Of a DNA stretch of 64,000 bases, positions 1 to 33,400 are shown in pieces (positions within the stretch are counted from its first letter, which is position 1; each line of letters opens with the position of its first letter). The position numbers and the translations under genes are program-made. Below the pieces are notes generated by a model that saw only the letters and a program-made list of their open reading frames with translations, was not told the DNA's origin and ran no database searches. The stretch comes from Alentia gelatinosa. Lineage: Eukaryota; Annelida; Polychaeta; Phyllodocida; Polynoidae. The stretch spans positions 98,846,797-98,910,796 of the forward strand of contig OX465580.1 in the NCBI GenBank assembly GCA_950022655.1. Direction: 5' to 3'.

Positions 1-292
1 ACAGATTGATAAAAGTGCGATATGATGCATCCGTTATGAAGTGCATTTTTATTGTCCTTAATATGTGTTTCTTATCTATATCTGTATGATACAAAGAAAA
101 AGGCATGGCCATGATATGAAGTTAAAGCAAATGATACATTTTATGGCTATCATTGAGCTCGCATGCATGTAGAATTTCTTAATCACGTTCTCACAATATG
201 AAAACGGGGTAGGGATGATTACTTAATTCGCCAATGTCCGCGGGTGCCATTTGACAAGATTGTTATAGTCCTGTACATACAGCTATACTTAC

Positions 293-22615
<22,323 letters not shown>

Positions 22616-24329
22616 CGGCGGTCTTCACGGGGTTGGGACTGTGCGTGAGGCAATGGAAACAAGTGTACGTTGCGCCTGTAGCTAGAGAAGTCTCCTCCAG
22701 TGTTGTCACTATTGGTCTTCTCTCTACACTAGAGGTGCAGGTATTTGACATGCATGTACTTCCCCCAGGGTGCTGACAGCTCAAGTGTTAATCTAAATAT
22801 GTACTGGGAGACCGATCCCATTCCTCACCATGGCCGGGTATGCCGCCAATAAATCCAATGGTTTCAAGTGTGCCATCATAAACTCCAATTGAAATGTTAC
22901 TATCACCATACGGGATATCGTATCCAGGCCTAGCCATGCAATGTCTAGGCTAATCGTTGGTTAATCCTTCGTTAACAGCATTCAGTTTTCCTCATCCTTT
23001 TGAGGACAACATTGCTGTTCCCATATTGCCTGTTCCTCGTGCACTTCAACACCTCTATTTCAAGCTAACTTGTGTCGAACAATATGCGTATAAAAGGTCT
23101 CCAGTTCTATAGTGCATATCTACTTACTTTATGCATGTTCCTTCACGGGAAAGGAGCCATGAGAAACAACTAGACCTATCTGATTACAAGCATTCGAGTT
23201 TTGATCCTTCGGCCGCCATACCAAGTTCTCCTGGCAGCGAACAGGCAGACTCTACCCAACCCGTGGTCGAGTACAGCTTGATAACTACGGTCGCAGGGTC
23301 CTAAATCTCTATACTACCAACAATTCTTCGTTGTGCGGCGTTGATTTAGGGATAATACCCTTGGTTGTAGATATACCGCCCGTTCCCGTTAAATCCAAGT
23401 TCCGCGTTAATACACAGGGATATTTGAAAGGGGAACTTGGGACTCTGGGGTTGGGCAAGACTATGTTCATAGATAATACTGTAGGGCTGTGTTATAGAAA
23501 AAAGTGCAAACTAATCTGAGAAAACGTGATCACGCAAATAGCCCCAATAGCAAAAGGATCGATAGAATCGTCCCTATGCGTATTATGGAAGAGATATTGT
23601 TCACAAGTTTTGTAGTTTTTTCCATATTAGAAAAAATCATTAGATCTGATACTGTATTTCAGCAACGGTTCTCCATTATAAGTACATTGCGTGTGGACGA
23701 TGTTAATAATGAACGATATTCAATGGTAAATGAATGTATTAAATATATGCTTATGAATTAGGCACACTTGAGCTACGGTTGATCACTGACGTTAGTGACT
23801 TTATCGCACACAATTTTAATCTATATATGTGTTGACTTTGTATTGATTAGAGTGACTTGAGTAAAGAGGTGGTCATCGCATCTTTTTATACCTGTGATTA
23901 AATATGTTTTCGTGAATCTAATCTTTATCATTTTTATTGGAGATACACCTGTCACAGGCAAAGGTTGTTATGGGCCCTTGCAGCTCACAATAAACACTCA
24001 CGATATAAACATGTACATCTATGTACAGGCGTCACTCTCCGTACATATTACTAGTTACCTTGAGGGAACATGGCCCATAACAATACTTCCGATAAAGACT
24101 GTATTTGTATGTGTGTGTGTTTGTCTTGGTGGGGGTCTTGGTGGGGGGGGGGGGGGGGTGATGATGAGCAGTGGATTAGGAACATAATCCCGATCGACAA
24201 TGTCCCTATCACGGTCTGTCTTATATGTCAAGGAATAATCACCTACTTTAGGGCCATCATTTACGGTATTACCTGAATGCGGATGGTTGGTATACAGGCA
24301 GGGGAGTGGAGATATTTGTGACGAGGGCG
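22616..24329. other. intergenic stretch between F-box gene 5' end and DIRS element
   Basis: It contains the likely 5' flank of the F-box gene (GC-rich near 22616-22680) and a poly-G tract at 24140-24160. I see no exon, RNA gene or clear promoter motif otherwise. Confidence 0.5.
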
Positions 24330-24400
24330 ATTCCTACTCACTACGGAACTATTTTCTGTTGCCCCAGAATACAAGGAGATGCACGTAGTGACTAGTCAGT
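24330..24400 (+). repeat. left terminal repeat of DIRS-like element
   Basis: Bases 24330-24380 are complementary to 27673-27723 in the internal complementary region. Bases 24371-24400 are complementary to 27961-27990 at the right end. All matches are perfect by eye. Confidence 0.85.
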
Positions 24401-24445
24401 AACGCGCGAACACCGGTGAAGGTCAGACGTATTCTATAGGAGCAG

Positions 24446-24602
24446 GTATGTTTTCTCTTTTATAAGAGTTTCTATTGCCGTTTTTATTATTGTTATTGTT
24501 GACATTCGTTGGGTTTCCATTAAGATCCCCATCTTAAGGTTTTTCAAAACCTTTTTTCGAATGTTATGAGAACTTACCGTTTCTTGGTTTGTTTTCTTGC
24601 AG
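24446..24602 (+). promoter_or_regulatory. possible intron in the leader of the DIRS-like element
   Basis: A donor-like GAGCAG|GTATGT and a pyrimidine-rich acceptor (TTTGTTTTCTTGCAG) lie 157 bases apart, upstream of the gag-like start codon at 24706. Inference only: no transcript evidence. Confidence 0.35.
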
Positions 24603-24705
24603 TTCACCGCTGCTTCGGGTCGACTCGAGTTCTCCTCTATCACCCGATAGTTAAGTTAAGCAAATAGTTTTCCAACTTGCATGGAGGAAACACTATTCTG
24701 CTACG

Positions 24706-26223
24706 ATGTCTGCATTTAAGCTAAAAGCAGATTTACTTAAGAAGGCCACCGAAAAATCTACGGATGATTCCTTGGCAATTCCCTCCACATCCAAGGAAGC
24801 CAACATGGCCGCCGAGGAGGTGAAGACGGTGAACAAGGGAGCTAAAAGGCACCCTATGTCAGACTCAGACGCATCTACGGATGACGAGAGACCTGTGAAA
24901 AAACGAAAAGTGCTTACTAAGAGGATACGCACAGTAGTGTCAACACCTCGCGGGAGTGAGAATGCTGCAAAGCATTCACACCTGGAGAGTGATACTTCCC
25001 GAGGGGATATCACCCCAGCGCAACGAACAAAGACATTGACGCCATCTTGCCAACCCCCTCCGGCCCTCCCGGAGAATTTGGGTTTGCAACTGATTCAAAC
25101 CTTGTTGAACCACACTATTCTTCAACCTAACCTGAATTGGACCATGAATAAACCCCCAGTCAATGACGATTTCTCACATGAGGATGATAATCGACAAGAT
25201 TTGGACTATCTTCTCGCTTCAAATCCGGAAGAATCACAAGATGATGCTACCGCGGAGCCCGTGCAGGGTACGCGGGGTGAACCCGTGCCTCAACCCCCTG
25301 CGGAGGAGACAAAGGGAGACGCTAAGAAAGAGGAAGAGAAACTGGACTTCGCCAAAGCAAAGCCCGGAGCAATTACCTCGGCGGGTATTACTCGTTATGC
25401 CGAGGTAAATAAACCGAAAACCTCTCCACCATTGGACGAGTCTCTTGCAAACCTCATTGATTCGTACTATAACAGCAATGTGGACATAAAGGATGGAAAA
25501 ACATTAATTGAGAAGTATCCCCCACCGAGTAACATAAAGAACATGACGGTCCCTCTCATGGAGGAGGGATTCAAGAACTCAAAAGAGATTGAAAGTAACT
25601 TCAAGAAGCTAGACCAACAACTAGTGTATGCAAGTCAGGCTATGATGGCCGCCTTTACCGCCATGTTCCCGTTCATTCGCCTCGCTTTTAACCGAGGAGA
25701 GGACGACCCCGAGCTAAATACGGCCGCGGAGTCAGCAGTGGATGGTGTGAGACTATTGTTTATTGCTAATGCGGCTATTACCAAACGCAGACGTGAGGCG
25801 TTCAGGCCGAAATTAGCAAAGGACTTAGCGGAGGCCACTATAAACTCTCCACTCAGTCCTACCACGCTATTCGGAGATGTCATTAATACCTCAGTCAAAG
25901 ACGTGGAGAAAGGCGACAAAATGGCCAAGAAGCTTTTGGCCAAAACGCCTACGAAACAAGATAAACAAAAGCAAAATATTCAGGCATATGCTTTCCCACC
26001 TTTCAGCATCATCCTGAAAGTACTCAACAAGATCAAGATAGACAGACCAGAATGGTTAATACTAGTCACTCCAGACTGGCCTACAGCGGTCTGGTACGCA
26101 CCACTGCTACTACAAGCAAAGCAGTGCCGCAGAATAGGAAGAAAACTACAGAACCTAGTTTTACCCCAGACCCAAATTCCAAATTTCCCAAGGGGAATCC
26201 CTCTAATTTTTTCACTCTTATGA
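24706..26223 (+). CDS. gag-like protein with RNase H tail remnant (505 aa)
   Basis: First ORF of the DIRS-like element. The N-terminal third is polar and acidic and includes a classical nuclear signal (PVKKRKVLTKR, about residues 63-73). Residues about 230-400 form an alpha-helical, soluble core typical in composition of DIRS gag, but without a zinc knuckle. At about residue 427 the character changes to AYAFPPFSIILKVL followed by LILVTPDWPTAVWYAPLL, which matches the end of DIRS RNase H domains. The normal reverse transcriptase between gag and this tail is missing, so the ORF is an in-frame fusion across a deletion near 25980. The last 172 bases overlap the recombinase ORF in another frame, as in intact DIRS elements. 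Start chosen at the first ATG with nothing open upstream. Confidence 0.75.
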   Translation: MSAFKLKADLLKKATEKSTDDSLAIPSTSKEANMAAEEVKTVNKGAKRHPMSDSDASTDDERPVKKRKVLTKRIRTVVSTPRGSENAAKHSHLESDTSRGDITPAQRTKTLTPSCQPPPALPENLGLQLIQTLLNHTILQPNLNWTMNKPPVNDDFSHEDDNRQDLDYLLASNPEESQDDATAEPVQGTRGEPVPQPPAEETKGDAKKEEEKLDFAKAKPGAITSAGITRYAEVNKPKTSPPLDESLANLIDSYYNSNVDIKDGKTLIEKYPPPSNIKNMTVPLMEEGFKNSKEIESNFKKLDQQLVYASQAMMAAFTAMFPFIRLAFNRGEDDPELNTAAESAVDGVRLLFIANAAITKRRREAFRPKLAKDLAEATINSPLSPTTLFGDVINTSVKDVEKGDKMAKKLLAKTPTKQDKQKQNIQAYAFPPFSIILKVLNKIKIDRPEWLILVTPDWPTAVWYAPLLLQAKQCRRIGRKLQNLVLPQTQIPNFPRGIPLIFSLL

Positions 26224-27200
26224 AAACAAACCTCATCAACGTAAATAACTGCGATGAGGACACAGCGAGCTTTCTATTGGATTCATGGCAACCAAACACC
26301 CGCAAATCTTATAACACATATTTGAATAAATGGGAATTATTCTGTAAAGAAAACAAAGTAGAACAAAATAACCCAACTGAATTTGAAGTATGTAAATATC
26401 TTAAAGAACTTTCAGATAAAGGTTTCGCATACGGTTCAATAAATACGGCACGCTGTGCCCTCTCATGTCTGTTACCGACACTACATAATGGACTAACCAT
26501 TGGTAATGCCTACTGGGTCAAAAGAGCTGTAAGATCGGCATACCTAAAGAAACCCCCAAAACCCAAGTACCATGAGTTTTGGGATGTTTCTTTAGTTTTC
26601 AACAAACTCAAAGAATGGGGTGAAAATTCCTCACTATCGTTAGAAAAACTCACGAAAAAGTTTGTCATCTTGTTCTTGTTAGTATCTGGGCAACGTGGTC
26701 AAGCAGTCACGGCTCTATCGTTAGAAAACATGAACAACTTAGAAGACGGTTCAGTTTCCTTTGTTTTGACAACTACAATGAAAACAGCTAAAACGGGAGA
26801 CCCGTTACAAACTGTCATCTTAAAACCATTCCATAAATGTAAAGACATTTGTGTAATACATGTTTTAAAGGCTTATTTACAAGCCACTACAACAATAAGA
26901 ACATCACAACAATTGGTGCTTTCTTTCAGAAAACCACACCGCCCGATCCACAGAGACACTGTTTCTCGATACGTAGTCACCACGTTGGCACTATGCGGTA
27001 TCGACACAAACAAATACTCGGCACACTCCACCAGAGGTGCCGGCACCTCTGCAGGTGCCAAACTAGGTGTAGAAGCCAACGCCCTCTTAAAGTACGGCTC
27101 ATGGAAGTGCGAACGCACTATGGCACGCCATTATAAAAAGAAAGTTGAAGCCAAAAACACAACTTCCGTGGCGGAGGCCATACTAGAAGACAATGCGTAA
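26052..27200 (+). CDS. DIRS-type tyrosine recombinase (382 aa)
   Basis: Site-specific recombinase expected to integrate the circular cDNA. A SAM-like N-terminal core-binding domain starts near residue 78 (DSWQPNTRKSYNTYLNKW). The catalytic domain shows Arg215 in SGQRGQAV, His325 and Arg328 in AHSTRGAG, Trp351 in GSWKCERT and the nucleophile Tyr361 in ARHYKKK, so the R-H-x-x-R-W-Y set is complete. The length and reading frame are intact. It overlaps the end of the gag/RNase H fusion, so its first 50 or so residues may not be translated as drawn and a start near residue 57 (Met) is possible. Codon use is AT-rich like the rest of the element. Confidence 0.88.
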   Translation: MVNTSHSRLAYSGLVRTTATTSKAVPQNRKKTTEPSFTPDPNSKFPKGNPSNFFTLMKTNLINVNNCDEDTASFLLDSWQPNTRKSYNTYLNKWELFCKENKVEQNNPTEFEVCKYLKELSDKGFAYGSINTARCALSCLLPTLHNGLTIGNAYWVKRAVRSAYLKKPPKPKYHEFWDVSLVFNKLKEWGENSSLSLEKLTKKFVILFLLVSGQRGQAVTALSLENMNNLEDGSVSFVLTTTMKTAKTGDPLQTVILKPFHKCKDICVIHVLKAYLQATTTIRTSQQLVLSFRKPHRPIHRDTVSRYVVTTLALCGIDTNKYSAHSTRGAGTSAGAKLGVEANALLKYGSWKCERTMARHYKKKVEAKNTTSVAEAILEDNA

Positions 27201-27672
27201 ATGTAGAACAATTATGATCATATTGTTCCCTCATAAGGTGCTAACCTCATAACAAGATCTTATATATTATGATATATATTTTTTGATAACTTTACACTTC
27301 GCTATACATTAAGATGTACATGGAAGACATACAAATAATTTTTTATTTGTACTACATGGTGCCAAATGCATACTGTGATTATTGTTCAAATTTATGTAAC
27401 CCATCAATGTGATTCAAAAAACTAGAAAACGTTAAGTCATATTTAATCGAAAGGGAAAAATCCATTTCCCCTGATACCAGTATTACACAGAAAAGGAAAT
27501 TGTATTCCTTCTTTTCTGATTATCATTGCATCTGCATATTGATAATACAAGCACATTTGTTTACTATTCATAATGTTCTATGAATAAAACTACATACAAA
27601 GAACTTGATTTCACATTGATTTCAGTTATATTTAATGGAAAGTAATAGATAAAATAAATTTATTCTTTAAAA

Positions 27673-27816
27673 ATCTCCTTGTATTCTGGGGCAACAGAAA
27701 ATAGTTCCGTAGTGAGTAGGAATAGATAATTACCCGAGGTACTTACCTAGTACTGAAGGGGAATTGATGTTCCTACGAGCCTAGGACACTATACTGGTGC
27801 CCTAGGATAACAAGGA
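27673..27816 (+). repeat. internal complementary region (ICR) of DIRS-like element
   Basis: Bases 27673-27723 are the complement of the left end 24380-24330; bases 27720-27816 are the complement of the right end 28080-27984. Read in reverse, the region is right end joined to left end with a 4-base overlap (ATTC), the template for circle formation in the DIRS-1 model. Confidence 0.88.
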
Positions 27817-27960
27817 CCCACCATCCTTCCCCAGACTTCCTCACACATATACATTTGTAAGACTTTACACTGCCTAAAGCAAAATGAGAGAAAATATCAA
27901 CCATTTTCTGTTACTTTCCTGATTAATTTATTTTATCTATACGGTATTCTTGCTCTATAT

Positions 27961-28080
27961 ACTGACTAGTCACTACGTGCATCTCCTTGTTATCCTAGGG
28001 CACCAGTATAGTGTCCTAGGCTCGTAGGAACATCAATTCCCCTTCAGTACTAGGTAAGTACCTCGGGTAATTATCTATTC
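27961..28080 (+). repeat. right terminal repeat of DIRS-like element
   Basis: Begins with the 30-base complement of 24371-24400 and continues with a 97-base extension (27984-28080) found only here and, inverted, in the ICR. Confidence 0.85.
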
Positions 28081-28424
28081 TATGTCCCGCTGTCAGGTTG
28101 TACTGGGTTGCTTGTAAGCTCTTGTTGTTCTAGTAGACATCCTAGTCCTTGTTTATAATTTCCATATACCAATGTCTCAATCTGAAAAAAAATATTTTCG
28201 AGGATGGTGAATCACAAGAGCTAATTATTTTTGATCTAGTCGTCTTTGGTATAGATAAAAATATACTGATGACATTATATATAACCTTGTGTAACACAGA
28301 AGGATTAAGACGTAGTATCCTCGTCTTTTAGGCCGAGATATACATGTATGTGTACATATGTACACATGCATTTCTATTGGTTGACATGTTAATTTGCTAC
28401 GGACATCCCGAACATATATTAGGC

Positions 28425-28502
<78 letters not shown>

Positions 28503-29700
28503 TATACATGTATGTATACAAGAAATATACAATAACCGAAATAATGCATATGCCTATTGATGAAGTATGCTACTCTTGCAGATGTAAGGGTTTTTCTTAT
28601 AGAAGCCACTAACAACAGTAACAGGATGAAAGGGATGTTAAGCTTTTGATCTAAGAGATTTGAAATATTTCTGATATCAAAGTTAGATTTCTGGCCACAA
28701 TTCCAAACTATGCCTCCCCATGAGGATCAGTATGTCATGCATTATGTTGTAATTTATTGCACAAGACTCAAATGCTTCCTGTGTTCAATGAGACCCCCAT
28801 ACCGCGATGAGTTACGAGGAATTGGATTTTAATCGTGCATGCCGCGAGGTCTTGAAGGGGTCTAGGTATAAACTCCCTTCCATTTTGTCAAGTATTAAGA
28901 CATACACATGCTGTAGATTATCCATTCGTATTGCCACCTAGTGGGATCAAATAGTACTAGATCAGGTGGATTATTATCCGACCATTGTACATCTAGCGAT
29001 TCGTGTGTCTTTTGTCTGTGGCAATTTTTAATGCCCTTTCAGGGCAAAATCGCTAGGTGTGCCACCTCCTACGATTTTGAAAATGAGACAAAACCTAGTC
29101 GCAGGGTATGTGCATAGGGGGAAGACACACGCCTATGAGGAGTTTTTCTGTAGAACAAATGTCCCCTCCTCCTCCTTCTTCTCCTCCTTCTCCTCCTCCA
29201 CAGGAAAGGAAATAACAAATGGGTTATTTGGCTTCAAGATTATGAAACAACACACTCTCAAAGAAGTATAAAAGGAAGGTAACAGACATTTCCCTGTAGA
29301 CAGTGTAGTGGTAGACTTGCTCGAGTCCTCGTCAGGCTGGTCCGATACTATTTGGTGTTGTGAACCATAACTTCTTTAAAGTCCTTGATCATGAGCTTTT
29401 GGGTGTAAGCTGTACCATCTTCTATTCCATTACTACCCTTACTCTGTTCACCCTAGCTGCAAAGTTTGTGTTCTTGATGTACCAGAAATGTAACTCCGGT
29501 GGAAGAACTAGCCGGTGGTAGTACTGATGGCTTTACGATAGATTTAAAAAACAAACTTTCATTGAATAATCAAAGTTAATCAAGAGTGTCGGTAGAGGGG
29601 TAAGGACTGCGTGCACTTGCGGTAGGCATGGAGAGGTGGGTAGGACACAGGGACAGAGGCCAGTCTACTGTAGTTAGTTAAGGCGGCCGCTGATTAAACC
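28081..29700. other. intergenic DNA
   Basis: Contains a (TA)n tract (28429-28499) and a short CTCCTT-rich pyrimidine run near 29165-29202. I see no exon or RNA gene. Confidence 0.5.
28429..28499. repeat. (TA)n microsatellite
   Basis: About 70 bases of pure TA repeats. Confidence 0.97.
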
Positions 29701-29842
29701 TGACCAGAGCTAACATCGTGTAGCTCTGGCGGCCAGTGTAGAGCAGCTAGCTCTGCACCCCACCTAGTGGCACTTTACGGAGTAACTCTGAAACAAGGTC
29801 TGCACGTCCCCTAGTGGTACTCTACTGAACAACTCGTTCCGA

Positions 29843-30467
29843 ATGCCCTCTGGTGGCACTTTACCTAGCAGCTCGTTCCGAATGCCCCCTGGTGGCGCTT
29901 TACTGAGAAGCTCGTTCTGCATGCCCCCTGATGGCACTTTACTGAGAAGCTCGTTCTGCATGCCCCCTGATGGCGCTTTACTGAGCAGCTCGTTCCGAAT
30001 GCCCCCTGATGGCACTTTACTGAGAAGCTCGTTCTGCATGCCCCCTGATGGCACTTTACTGAGAAGCTCGTTCTGCATGCCCCCTGATGGCACTTTACTG
30101 AGAAGCTCGTTCCGAATGCCCCCTGATGGCACTTTACTGAGAAGCTCGTTCTGCATGCCCCCTGATGGCACTTTACTGAGAAGCTCGTTCTGCATGCCCC
30201 CTGATGGCGCTTTACTGAGCAGCTCGTTCTGCATGCCCCCTGATGGCGCTTTACTGAGCAGCTCGTTCCGAATGCCCCCTGATGGCACTTTACTGAGAAG
30301 CTCGTTCTGCATGCCCCCTGATGGCACTTTACTGAGAAGCTCGTTCTGCATGCCCCCTGATGGCGCTTTACTGAGCAGCTCGTTCCGAATGCCCCCTGAT
30401 GGCACTTTACTGAGAAGCTCGTTCTGCATGCCCCCTGATGGCACTTTACTGAGCAGCTAGCTCTGCA
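29843..30467. repeat. 39-bp minisatellite, about 16 copies, with three-unit order
   Basis: The unit is 39 bp (core ccccctgatggcactttact then gagaagctcgttctgcatg). Variants differ at fixed sites: gcActt or gcGctt, gaGAag or gaGCag, and ctgcat or cgaat. Every third or so unit carries the ccgaatg end, giving a 117-bp higher-order period. Degenerate units extend left to about 29715. Because 39 is divisible by three, long ORFs open in several frames on both strands; I do not treat them as genes. Confidence 0.93.
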
Positions 30468-30479
30468 TGCCTCCTGCCA

Positions 30480-33400
30480 CACTCTGCCGCTCTGTTTATT
30501 GTGCTGCAAAACCTATTTCCCGTAGGTTGCTCTAGCGGTGCAGTGTGGCCTCCTACTTGAAAAATATTTAAATAATTCTTAGGAAATCTTATCATGCCAT
30601 TTAGTTGATAAATTGTTGTGTACATGTCAACTGGTTATAATTATATATGTTTATCATGAAAAGTTATTACAAGGTTTTAAATGAAGTTATTTTAAAATAC
30701 AAATATATTGGTGTATTCAGATGGTTTCTATATCGCCTCTTATTTATGAGAACAGCTCATTTAGAGAGAATAGAAATAGAAGTTGATCTTATATAGCCGG
30801 GAATATAGACAGACGTTTGGTTCACTTATAAACGTTGGCATTCACGGCGTTCGCTATTCTAGACAGATGGAATTATCCATGTGCACTATATTGTCAGTCA
30901 ATATATGATTAATTCCTTGGTAATTGCTGATGGAATTGGTTGGCTTAATTGGAATAGAGTTTGATATACCAAAAGTAATTATGACATCACATATATCAAA
31001 TCAAACACCATATTATAAACATAAGGTAGAGCATAGTAATAAGGGAGGGATTTTTAAAACCTACTAAATTACTAAAATAAGCTTAGTCAAGGTTCATGTT
31101 ATATTTAAACGTATCTCATCAATGTAAAAATGAAATTATTTGGTGCATCTTTTGATAGTCTTTCTTCTAACATAGGGTTTTGTATAGCTCTGAGGAATTT
31201 TTCCTTCTGAAAATCAACAAAAACTGTGATTTTCTAGTGATTTTCACTTTGTTCAAAATCTGGAAGACACAATTTTGAGCCAATTGTATTTATTAACATG
31301 TTTAAAGCATATTTCATGAAAAGTGTAGACAATATAATTTTGAAAATTGGTAAAAGATTGAAAAAATATTAAAATGGTCAAAACTATCCAGGACTTTCAA
31401 ATTTTCCAACATAGAGACACATAGGGCATGTTGTCCAACACCACGATTTTCAGAGGATAATACTAATGAAATATATATAGGGAGAAATCAATTTTCCTTT
31501 ATTGTAAAATGTTGACCAAAATCCTGACCATAAGACCTGAAATTTTCAACACAATCGGATTATCCATTCTGATATCAAAACATTATGATTCCATGATGAT
31601 ATTTTTCCAAAAATGGGGTGTTGAACAACATGCCTCTAAAGGATGTATAAAAGAAATAATAATCATGATAGAATAACAAATATCCCTGATTATGTTAAGT
31701 ACTCCTACCACCCATAAATACACAGGTTTGTTTTTTTTCTAAATAAAAAAATATAATTTTTGTGGTTCAAAAACTGAAAACGTGTTGTCTGACACCACAC
31801 CATGATATAAGTTATGATTTTGGGGTTGTTTTTTTTTATCAGTAATTGAGTGGTTTGCTTTGTGAATAATAGCTTATTATCATCTCATTAAAAATATAAA
31901 GGATTATAGCCACAAATATTATTTTTTGCATTGTTCTGAGTAATTCTATAAACGTGTTGTCCAACACCCAATGTTTTGGGTCAAGTATAATGTGTGTCAC
32001 CATATAATATTAGTCTTCCTCAAATTATAAGCATTTATAACGTTTCTAGAAATTTCGAATATTCAGGGGATTGGACAACATGCAGTATTATACACAATTT
32101 CAAAAGGTTCTCAAATCTAAACTATTCATCTGATTTTGTTGGAATAATGCTTTTCTGGAAGGTACTTGGTAGGTGACTAACATAAAATATAAAAAGAAGT
32201 ATTATTCTAAAAAATAATTTTTGCGTGTCTGATCCCAGGATCAAAGCGGAATTTAGCAGGTTTAAAAAATCCGACCCTATATCACTGACGCCTTCTGGTT
32301 ATTAATACCAAAATGAAGATAATAAAATGTTAATAAAGGATTTCATAAACGACGATAACAAGATCAAAGTTATCTTGAGAATATTTTATTGAAAATGTGA
32401 AGCCACAGTTGAAGAACACACGAATGTGTTTACATCAGCGATCAACCCTAAGCGGGCCACAAGCTGAGTTCCCTTGAATTGAAGTCCAAAATGAATTATT
32501 GCATCAACATACACTTCTGTCTAATAAACTGCCTTAGTATACAGTACACATAATAGTTCATCTCCCTATTAGCCAGAAATGATTTCGAAAGAATCTTTTC
32601 ATAACTGTTTGTATGCAAAAACTATATTGACAAAACGAGGGCACTTTTATTCACTCATTTCCAGTCAATCTGAAATATATGTGTACTCGCAGCAATCAAC
32701 AAATGCGACTGTTATAACTTAGTGTAAGAGAAAGCATTCGCCCCATGTATAAACTACCATTCACTATCACCGCAACGCTTCATACACAGCTAAGCGACAG
32801 AAGTGTATGCAAATGTGTGAAATGTAAATGTGTAAGAATCATGCTGCCCAAAGATTCAAATTATTTGCATATTTCATAGGCATACATACTTAAATCATCA
32901 TCCCCAGAAGGGTCTTCTGTGATGTCTTGTAGTTTATACTAATGTAGTATCAAATTGAAAAGGCATCTGCCAAGACATTTGGCCGCGCCTGTCTTTATCA
33001 TATGAAAACAGTTCACATATAACAATCTAGCATCATATTAAAACAGCAACTGCAATTCACCATACAATACAAACCTATGCACGTTCTGACTAGTAAATGT
33101 GACTAAATACCTGGAGTTCTCCATTGAATATTACTATGAATACATTTACACGATTCACAACACTATAATACATACAATACAAACGCTTCAAAGTCGAAAT
33201 ATCTGCATCGGTATCAAATTTCATTTGATCAACGTCAACTACTTAAACCACATATCTTCGAATCGAAGGAGGACTTTAACTTATGAAATGGTGAAAGTAA
33301 GTCAACACAAAGTATTCAATAACAACATATCATTGAAAAAATGCATTTCTATCTTCGTCGCTTGGATTTTCCCCACACCTACGATTAATTAACCAGTTAC

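Larger units (their letters stand above)
24330..28080 (+). mobile_element. DIRS-like tyrosine-recombinase retrotransposon, internally deleted
   Basis: A 3.75-kb element carrying a gag-like ORF (24706-26223) and a tyrosine recombinase ORF (26052-27200). The ends form the DIRS layout. 24371-24400 is the inverted complement of 27961-27990. An internal complementary region at 27673-27816 is complementary to the left end (51 of 51) and the right end (97 of 97), in the order expected for a joined circle. The sequence ATTC is shared at both outer ends and at the junction, where the two halves overlap. Reverse transcriptase, most of RNase H and the methyltransferase found in many DIRS elements are absent. 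A full element would need about 2 kb more. Perfect terminal complementarity and open ORFs suggest a young insertion moved in trans. Confidence 0.85.

Noticed and set aside
24330..28080. Alternative reading as a Crypton or Ngaro element
   Set aside because: Cryptons lack gag and RNase H sequence and terminal repeats; Ngaro elements have split direct repeats. The inverted ends plus internal complementary region fit DIRS.
29764..30509. Long ORFs of 205-226 codons on both strands over the minisatellite
   Set aside because: They arise because the 39-bp unit is divisible by three and lacks stops in several frames. No flanking exon structure.
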